Of a DNA stretch of 64,000 bases, positions 55,913-64,000 are shown in pieces; position 1 is the stretch's first letter; each line of letters begins with the position of its first letter. A model generated the notes under the pieces. It did no database searches. It was not told the DNA's origin and saw only the letters and a list, made by a program, of their open reading frames with translations. The stretch is taken from the NCBI GenBank assembly GCA_028583605.1, contig CM053336.1:22615004-22679003 (forward strand), given 5' to 3'. Origin of the DNA: Dastarcus helophoroides (lineage: Eukaryota; Arthropoda; Insecta; Coleoptera; Bothrideridae). A program made the position numbers and the translations under genes.

Positions 55913-56344
55913 TAAATCTAGTCCATAGTATAATATACGGTTAACATTAGAGCATGTTGAAAACGCGCAATGGTGACGCGAAACCATAAGTTAACCCCCT
56001 ATCAAAAGTTGCTAAACGTGCCAAAAAAGTTTTCACTTCAAAAAAAAAAACAACAGGAAGCATGAAGAGATAAGAATTTGTGCGAGTACGCACAGGAGGG
56101 TTTTATCTTCGTAGGACAGCAAAAGTAAAAAGCGAGTGTTCGAGTATCAATCAACTCATAAGGAAAGGTCGCGAAGTGTCCGGTGCCGATTTTGCTAATT
56201 TTTGGATATGTTTTAAAGGACGAAAATCTAAGAGACACGTATTTTTTTTTTATCGGCTGATAGACGGTCTTAAGGGTAGTTTTACCCCCTCGAAGTTGAG
56301 GCAAAAAATGCACATTTTGCTGTTTCTCGAATACTACAAATGAT
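55913..56344. other. Spacer with an unassigned open frame
   Basis: Balanced composition at 56040-56340. Both strands are open for 87-109 residues; no domain is recognisable on either. Possibly an exon or TE debris. Confidence 0.25.
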
Positions 56345-56815
56345 ATTCGAGTCGTTTCTTTTTCCAAAAGTTTTGTTTCTCCTCTCTACTCTCTCCTTAC
56401 TTTTTACTCCTCGCTCTTTCCCTCATCTATTCCCTCTCTCCCCTCTTCTCTCCTTTTACCTTTCCCCACTTTCCTCCTCACTCCTCTTTCCTCTCTCCAC
56501 ACTCCTTTCTCCTCTCTCGTTTCTCTCTCGTGCCTCCTCTCTCCTCCCTCCTTACTCTTTACTTCTCACTTTTCCCTCATCTATTCCCTCTCCTCTCTCT
56601 TCTCTCCTTTCACTTCTCACCACTCTTCTTCTCTCCTCATTTCTCTCTGAACACTCTTTTCCCCTCTCTCCACATTCCTCTCTCGTTTATCCTTTCTCCT
56701 CCCTCCTTACTCCTTACTCCTCTCTGTTTCTCTCTCTCCCCCTCTCCCTCCCCCCTCTCTCTCCCCACTTTCTTTCCCCGCACCAACACCCTCTCTCTCT
56801 CTTATATAAAATTGT
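56345..56815 (+). repeat. Polypyrimidine (CTCTCC)n-rich tract, about 450 bp
   Basis: Almost pure C+T on the plus strand (ctcctctctc, tttctctctc, ccctcccccc). The long frames here are artefacts. It lies about 300 bp before the LRR exon, so it is probably intronic or promoter-proximal. Confidence 0.9.
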
Positions 56816-57129
56816 GGCTAATAAAGGGGTTATAAAACTTTCTTTAATTAATATTTCCTATTTATTTTAATATCCCTTTTCACCTTTTTAGGGATCATAT
56901 TGTTACATTCAGACAAGAACTTATTTCGTTATTTCTTTCATAGATTTTGGGTTGTATTTATAATTTTTTATAAGCTAATTTAGACATTTCTTTTCTCCCC
57001 TTTAAAGAATATATTTCTGAAAATCAAAGTTTCTAGCATTAATTTGATTTATTTCTGGGGGATGCTTTCCCTATTATCAAAGTAAATTATAAACTTAAGT
57101 TTCCATGTAAATGGTTTTCTTCCTTTTAG
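56816..57129 (+). other. Intron end before the LRR exon
   Basis: AT-rich, ending in the acceptor TTCCTTTTAG at 57120-57129. Confidence 0.6.
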
Positions 57130-59747
57130 GTGCTCCCACAGCGACTTAGAGAACGTTCTCAATGGCTTGAAATCGGTCAGTCAGCACATCTCAGACCCCA
57201 TCGATGAACTCATCCTAGAAAACAACTTCCTCCCATCCTTACCAGGTCGAACATTCAACCCTATGAAAGTGCTTAGATTGATGCTAAGACATAACAATTT
57301 GGAAAGAGTATCAGCGGATTGGTTAGCTGGTCTGGAAGCCACACTGATGGAACTGTTTATTGTTGAACCAAAACTCAGGTATCTTCCAGACGACTCATTA
57401 GACAAATTAAATGCGTTGGAAGCCATTACGATACAGGGCACCGATTTGAAAAGGCTCCCGAGGGTGGCTTCATTGAAAAAGCTAAGATATGTGAGGATCG
57501 AGTCTTCATCTTTGGTGGAGTTAAATAGAGGAAATTTTAATAATCTACCGCTTTTGGAGAAGCTGTACATTAGTACAAGCGTAAAACTAAATAGGTTGGA
57601 AGATGCATTTCTGACAGATTTACCCAGCTTAAATCTGTTAAATATTTCTTACTGTGGAATCAATTGGATCCATCCGCGAGCGTTAATGAATTTGCCATCG
57701 TTAAAAGAAGTTATTCTTATTGGTAATAAAATAACAGATGCCGGCATGGTAGGTCGAGCGGCCAAAGATTTGGTTAGTCTAGAGGTGTTGCGACTTGATT
57801 ATAATTTCATTAACAAATTGGGGGAAGGATCTTTCGTCGACTTGCCCGCCTTGAAGTCGTTACACTTGACGAATAATAATATCCTAGAGGTTCACCATGG
57901 GGCACTTCATAGGGTTCCAAAATTAAAGACGATACATTTAGATAGAAATTTGCTCAGAAGGGTACATCCTGAAAGTTTTTTGCAACCCTCTGATAGTGGT
58001 GTCGAGGAACTTTGGTTGCAAGAGAACGATATTGGTCATGTCGCCGAGCTGAAGTCTATTTTAGATGCTTTACCTCGTTTAACTTTCTTAGATTTGAGCG
58101 TAAATAGGCTAGAGGTTATCCCGTTTGGTTCTTTAAGGGGACATCCCATGCTAGAAGTTTTGATTTTGAACCACAACAGGTTACTTCAAATTGATAAGGA
58201 GAGTTTGATGGCTATGCCCGCACTAAGAGAGTTGAGTTTAAAAAATAATTCGTTAACCAATAACGGACAAGATCCACTTTGGAATTTGCCGTCTTTAAAA
58301 GGACTTGATGTCTCTGATAACTACTACCAAATTTTGGATTCTAATTTTCTTTCAAATTTACCTCTACTTAGAAGATTTGATATAAGTGGCAATGAGTTAG
58401 CTTTGATTGATCCGATGTTGTTTCGTTTCACACCAGATGTTGAGTATATAAATTTGTCCCACAACTTTCTAGATAAAATTCATCCTAGTACTTTTAAACA
58501 CTTAATAAATTTATACGAGTTGGATATTAGTTTCAATCACTTGGATACATTCGCTTCGTCCCTACCTCATGGGATAGAAAAACTTCACCTTAGTAACAAC
58601 AGATTCAGTTTACTACCGACTTTCAATTCTAGGGATTTACATACCTTAAGAATGTTGGATTTGTCCAGTAATTTAATAATTGAAGTGACAGCGCTTGCCC
58701 TCAAAAGCTTTTCTCGTCTAACTCATTTATACATGGGAAACAACAAAATAAAACAGCTCGATCCAGGAGTTTTTCATGGGTTATCAAAGCTTTATAAACT
58801 TGATCTAACCGGTAACAAAATAGCTCACATCCATCCAGATTCCATCGATGACTCCAACAATATACAGGAATTATTCCTAGCGGATAACAGAGTGGAAAAC
58901 TTGCTGCCAAAACTCTTCAAGAAGATCTCAAAGTTAACCAGCTTGGATGTAAGCAACAACCAACTAGCAGACATAGCGCCAGATACGATGGAAAACACCC
59001 TCTTCGTGAAATACCTAAATTTATCGAACAACATTCTCATCAAGCTTCCCCCAAGTTTATCCCATTTACATCGCATAGAAACTTTAGATGTTAGTAACAA
59101 TCGCATCAAAGTTATCCCTCAGGATATCTTTAACAAGCTAATCTCCCTAAACGACCTTAGATTATCTCACAATTTCATCCAGGACGTCAAGATGAGAACC
59201 TTCGAGAATTTGAAGAATCTTCAACTTCTCTTCCTTAACGATAACGAGCTGGAAAATTTGGAAACCAATTGCGTACAATCGCTCCCCAAATTGGAACTCT
59301 TGCGCATAGATCAAAACAAATTGACACATCTTCCACCCTACACGTTCCACAATTTAACCATGCTCCAGGTGGTAGAATTACAAGAAAATATGCTTAAAAG
59401 CATCGCCCCAAACGCCTTCAGTATGACCCCTAACGTGCTTCTATTGAACTTGAGCCATAACCAGCTGAGTAATTTGGAAGAAGCTGGACTACAGGGTGTA
59501 ACGTCTTTGGAAATTTTGGATCTTAGTTTCAATCGGATACGGAACCTAATCGCGTCCCCGTTTGAGAAGATGGAGTGGATTGTTGAGTTGAATTTCGATA
59601 ATAACGTTATCTGTAGTGTTCACGATGATGCGTTCAGATCTATGTCTAGGTTGAGGGTTTTGACGATGAGAAATAACAATTTGCGCACCGTATCGGAGAA
59701 CTTGCTGGACAGGATTAGGCCAAATATTGGACTTTTTGACGTTGATG
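57130..59747 (+). CDS. Extracellular leucine-rich-repeat protein (chaoptin/artichoke type), one large internal exon
   Basis: A single 2618-base exon, 872 full codons, bounded by acceptor TTCCTTTTAG and donor GATG|GTACGT. It has no start methionine: translation is open from Cys-57131 (CSHSDLENVLNGLKSV), so upstream exons with the signal peptide are missing from view. The open frame after 59747 is intron read-through. The exon is almost entirely tandem LRRs of 23-25 residues (pattern LxxLxLxxNxLxxIxxxxF), about 35 in a row, such as LEVLRLDYNFINKLGEGSFVDLPAL and LELLRIDQNKLTHLPPYTFHNLTML. Such insect proteins are secreted, GPI-anchored or membrane-bound adhesion/matrix proteins. No TIR or kinase domain is seen in this exon. 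The first part (SDPIDELILENNFLPSLPGRTF) fits the artichoke group best, but I did not confirm this. Intact over its whole length. Confidence 0.9.
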
Positions 59748-62700
59748 GTACGTTAGTATTTTACATCTTTGAATTATAAAATAATTTACCGTTTTATAGG
59801 CACAGCTTTTAATTTTCTATGTTCTACATTTTGATTTCGAAATTTCGACTTTAATATCGCGAATTTCTCTTAAATAAAAGTTAAACATCTTTAATTTAAA
59901 GTTCATATTTTGAAAATCAAATAGTGATTCATAAATATAAATTAGTTTTCTTTAAATTTTAACATTTTCTTCAAAAATTTCATTTTAAACCAAACTTCAT
60001 ATTTTTTAAATTCTTCAAAAGTTTTATTTTTTTATTCGTTTTGAATTTCTGTTTATATGTATTTTAACTTAACGTATCTAAATTTCAATTTTCATTCAGA
60101 TATTTTCTTGAAATTTAGATCTTAATTTTACAAAATTTTGATTTTATACTGAACATTTCTTGGAAGTTGAAAGAAGTAGAAATTCCTGAAAAACCCAAAA
60201 TCAAAAATAAAGTTTTCCTTAAATTTTACAGTATACACATGAAATTCTTTTTCTGTTTTTTATAATTCGAATTTGTCACAAAATTTAATTTTTTCCAAAA
60301 AGGCATCTTTAAATTGTTGAAATTTTTATTTTCATTTTGAAACTATGTGGCTTTTTATTTACCATCATATTTTGACTACATTCGCAATGTTTTGGTCCAA
60401 AAGGTTGAAACGAAAGTTGAAAAATTCGACAGTAAGTAAATTAGAAATTTTATTAATTAAATGATTAAAAGTTTAAATAAATTTTTAAACTTTAAATTTG
60501 AAGAAATAATTAATAATTTTAAATAACCTCGAAATTTTTGAAAGATAAATTTTGTAACTTTAGCTGTTGAAATTTGTAGTTTAAATTTCAACTTCTAATT
60601 TTCCAAAATTAAAAAAATTAATTGAGCTGCAAATTTGAAATTTTTCCCGCAATTTCGATTTTGTTATTCGAATTTAATCTTTTTCTTGGAAACTTTGAAT
60701 TAACAAAACTTGAATTTCAAAAAAAGTCAAAATGTTTCAAGAAAAGGTTGAAATATTTCAAGTAGTCGAAATTTAAAGAAAAGGTTACAGTTTTTAAAAA
60801 AAAGCCGAATTATTTTAAACGGGTATTAATATTGAAAAAGGTCAAAATTTTCCAAAAATTCAAAATTTAAACAATTAACTTTTCAACAGAAACCAATTTT
60901 TTAAAAAAATTCAATATCTGGATTAAAATTCTCAAAATTTTTACATTTTAAAAGTTTGAGAAAATTGGAAATTGTGAATAAAAATTTAATTTAAAAAGAG
61001 TCGGAATTTTCAATGGCGTTGTAATTTTAAAGAACGACAAAATTTTTAGTGAAGCCTAAAATTAAAAATAAATCGAAATTAAAAAAAAACTAAGGCAAAT
61101 GAAATTTTTAAAATAATTGAGATAGAGTTAACATTTTCAAAAAATTAGAGTCAAAACATTGGGAAAGGTGGAAATTAAAAAATGTCGATATTTTGAAGAA
61201 AGTCGTATGCAATTTTCAAAAAAATCGAAATTAAAATATTTCATAACTTAAAAAATCATAATTTTTAACCAATAGTCCACAATTTTAAAAAACCAGAATT
61301 TGAAATTATGCATGTGATAATTTAAAAAAAAAATAGTATAAATTAAAAACATAGAATTTAAAAAAAAAATGAAGTAAAAAAGGTCTGAATTTTCGGCAGA
61401 AATCGTCGCTTTGAAGAAAGATAAAATTGTCAACAAAACCTCAGATAAAAAAAGGTCAAAATGTTTCAAGAAAAAGTTTAAAAGAAGTCGAAATTTAAAA
61501 AAAGGTCAGAGTTTTCAAGAAAAATTCGAATTTTTTTAAACATGTAGTAGTATTGAAAAAGGTCAACATTTTCCAAAAATTCAAAATTTAAACAATCAAA
61601 TTTTCAACAGAAACCAACTTTTTCAATAAATCAATATTTAGAAAAAAAATGTCAAAATTTTAAAACGTGAAAATTTTAAGAAAATTGGAAATAAAAATCG
61701 AATTTAAAAATAGTCGAAATTTTCAGTGGACTCGTAGCTTTAAAGAAAGAGAAAATTTTTAGTAAAGCTTGAAATTAAAAACCAATCCAAATTTTTAGAA
61801 AAAATTAGGGCAGAGGTAATGTTTAAAAAAATTGAGTCAGAGTTAAAATTTTCAAAAAATTAGGAACGATAATATTAAAGTTAAAACTTTGGGAAAGGTG
61901 GAAATAAAAAAATATCGATATTGTGAAGAAAGTCGTATGCAGTTTTCAAAAAAGTCGAAATTTTAAAATATTTCATGATTTAAAAAAATCATAATTTTCA
62001 ACCAATTTTAAATAGAATAGTATGAATTGAAAACATCGAATTTTTCAAAAAAATTGAAGTAAAGAAAGTCTGAATTTTTGGCAGAAATTTTACCTTTAAA
62101 GAAAGACAAAAGTTTCAACAAAACTTCAATTTAAAAAAAGTCAAAATGTTTTAAGAAAAAGTTGAAATATTTAAAATGAATCGAAATTTAAAAAGAAAGG
62201 TCAAACTTGCTGGAAGTCGAAAAAAGCTGCTTTATAAAAAACCCAAAACTGGAAACATCGAATTTTTCAAAAAGTTGAAGTAAAAATAAGTAAATTTTCG
62301 GCAGAAATCGTAACTTTAAAGAAAGACAAAGTTGTCAACAAAATTTGAATTTAGAAAAAAAGTTAAAATGTTTCAAGAAAAAGTTGAACTATTTAATAGG
62401 ACTCGAGATTTAAAAAAAAGGTCAGAGTTTTCAAGAAAAATTCGAATCATTTTAAACGGGTAGTAATATTCAAAAACGTCAAAATTTTCGAAAAAATCAA
62501 AATTTAAACAATTAAATTTTCAGCAGAAACAAACTCTTTCAAAAAATCAATATTTAAAAAAAATTGTCAAAATCTGAAAGGTGTCCTAGTTTTAAAGAAA
62601 GACAAAATCTTTACCAAACTTTGAAATTAAAAACAAATCGAAATTTTCAAAAAAAATGACGTTAAAGAAATTTTCAAAAAGATTGAGACAGTTAAAATTT

Positions 62701-64000
62701 TCAAAAAATAGGATTAAAAAATGAAAGCAAAACTTTGGGAAAGGTGGAAATTGGAAAATGTCGATATTTTGAAGAAAGTCGTATGCAACTCTCAAAAAAG
62801 TGGAAATTTTAAAATATTCCATAATTTAAAAAATCATAATTTTCAAGTAATAGTCAACAATTTTAAAAAGCCAAAATTTGAAAATTATGATTTTTTAAAT
62901 TATGGAATATTTTAAAATTTCCACAGTATCCAAAGTATGAATTTTTGGCAGAAGCCGTAGCTTTAAAGAAAGACAAAATTGTCAACAAAACTTAAATTTA
63001 ATTTACAAAGTGAAAAGTCGAAATTTAAAAATAAAGTCACAGTTTTCAAGAAAAATTCTAATTATTTTAAACCGATTATAATATTGAAAAAGGTCAAAAT
63101 TTAGATAATCATATTTTGAACAAAAATCAACCTTTTCAAAAAATCAATATTTAAAAAAACATTGTCAAAATTTTAAAACGTAGAAATTTTACGAAAATTG
63201 AAAATTGGAAATAAAAATCTAATTTAAAAATAGTCGGAATTTTCAGTGGAGTCGGCGTTTGAAAGAACGACAAAATTTTCAGTAAAGCTTGAGGTTAAAA
63301 ACAAATCGAAATTTTCAAAAAAATTGAGGCCAATGGAAAAGATTGAGACAGTTAAAATTTTAAAAAAAATTAGGAATAAAAAATTACTGTCAAAACTTTG
63401 AGAAAAAGGGGAAATTAAAAAATGACGATATTTTGAAGAAAGTCGTATGTAATTTTCAAAAAAGTAAAATTGAAAAATATTTCATAATTTAAAAAATCAT
63501 AATTTTCAACCAATAGTTAACAATTTAAAAAAACCAAAATTTGAAAATATGCATGTGACACTTTTAAATAGAATTTTATAAATTGAAAACATCGAATTTT
63601 CCTACAAATTTGAAGTAAAGAAAGTCTGAATTTCCGGCAGAAATGGTCAATCATTGACAAAAGTGTCAACGAAACTTTAATTGAAAAAAAAGTCAAAATG
63701 TTTCAAGAAAAAGTTGAAATATTTAAAATGAGTCGAAATTTAAAAAAAAAGGTCATAATTTTTGGAAGTCGAAAAAAGCTGCTTTATAAAAACCCAAAGT
63801 TTGAAAAGGGTATGATTTTTCAAAAAAACTCCAAAATTAAAAAAAATAGAAATTTTAAAATAACGTCAGATTCTTTAAAAATGCAGAAATTTCAGTGAAG
63901 TAAAAATTTCGATGAAAAGTCGAAATTTATTTAAAAAAAATCAAACTTGCAAAAAATTGTAGTAAACAAATTTTTTACTGAAAAGCTCTTAAGGTACTAT
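59748..64000 (+). other. Intron after the LRR exon, runs past the window
   Basis: At least 4.25 kb without any recognisable exon. 59750-60400 is mixed AT-rich DNA, the rest a satellite block. Confidence 0.6.
60400..64000 (+). repeat. Higher-order AT-rich satellite array, A-rich polarity
   Basis: Two related units alternate. Type A has 'ggcagaaatcgt...aaagaaagacaaaattgtcaac' (about 61395, 62078, 62303, 62950, 63640). Type B has 'tttaaagaaagagaaaattt' with 'ttagtaaagcttgaaatt' (about 61020, 61730, 62590, 63255). The dimer is roughly 650-700 bp. The array is not closed at the window end. Confidence 0.7.

Noticed and set aside
56340..56870. 176-residue open frame rich in Ser and Leu
   Set aside because: It is a translation of the CT-rich tract and has no natural protein composition.
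57130..59747. Toll-like receptor
   Set aside because: No cysteine-rich LRR caps, transmembrane segment or TIR domain is seen in this exon, and the length and uniform repeats fit chaoptin/artichoke-type proteins better.

Overview
The window is a piece of an AT-rich arthropod genome, almost certainly an insect. The host genes have short introns (49 and 52 bp) next to very large ones, Jockey-type, mariner-type and Penelope-type transposons are present, and there is a (TTAGG)n array. A beetle is a reasonable guess, but nothing in the sequence fixes the order. Three host genes can be supported. (1) A complete RagA GTPase gene (RRAGA orthologue) lies on the minus strand at 617-1644 in three coding exons, the first coding only four residues. 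(2) A complete group I p21-activated kinase (Pak) gene lies on the plus strand at 5207-25837 in nine coding exons. They join in frame to 559 residues, with a likely 5'UTR exon near 4760-4883. (3) One long internal exon, 57130-59747, belongs to a plus-strand leucine-rich-repeat protein of the chaoptin/artichoke type. Its other exons are not visible.

The rest is repeats. About half of the window is a degenerate AT-rich satellite built from a motif close to AAAGTCGAAATTTTAAG. It forms strand-polarised blocks of 0.5-3.6 kb: A-rich at about 2.1-4.5, 8.6-9.4, 12.1-14.4, 15-15.5, 18.3-21.6, 22.9-24.3, 34.6-36.9 and 60.4-64 kb, and T-rich at 7-8.5 and 40.7-43.8 kb. Several blocks have higher-order periodicity. 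At least one block (18188-21738) sits precisely inside a hAT-like terminal-inverted-repeat element with an 8-bp target duplication. A second (40306-44582) probably has the same arrangement. This suggests that non-autonomous DNA transposons move the satellite into introns.

Mobile elements by region: small palindromic and TIR elements in Pak intron 1 (5.8-15 kb); MITE plus satellite-bearing hAT in Pak intron 4; a hAT-like element right behind the exon 7 splice donor; a dead mariner (31.7-32.6 kb, minus); a non-LTR retrotransposon fragment split by an 884-bp TIR element (33.0-34.6 kb); a Jockey-clade fragment (37.2-38.9 kb); a 4.3-kb composite holding an inverted Penelope-like pair and a telomere-like array (40.3-44.6 kb); a longer dead copy of the 33-kb LINE family (45-47.9 kb); a Penelope-like element with a GIY-YIG domain nested in a hAT-like element (50-51.8 kb); and a long palindrome plus another Penelope-type terminus (53.7-54.2 kb).

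The most interesting RNA-level signal is six copies, in three sequence families, of a hammerhead-ribozyme core (CUGANGA - stem II - GAAA - short palindromic stem III - UH) at 28.05, 35.56, 42.80, 43.46, 51.15 and 54.13 kb. One family shows a compensatory base-pair change in stem II. Two families occur as inverted head-to-head dimers. No tRNA, rRNA or CRISPR array was seen.
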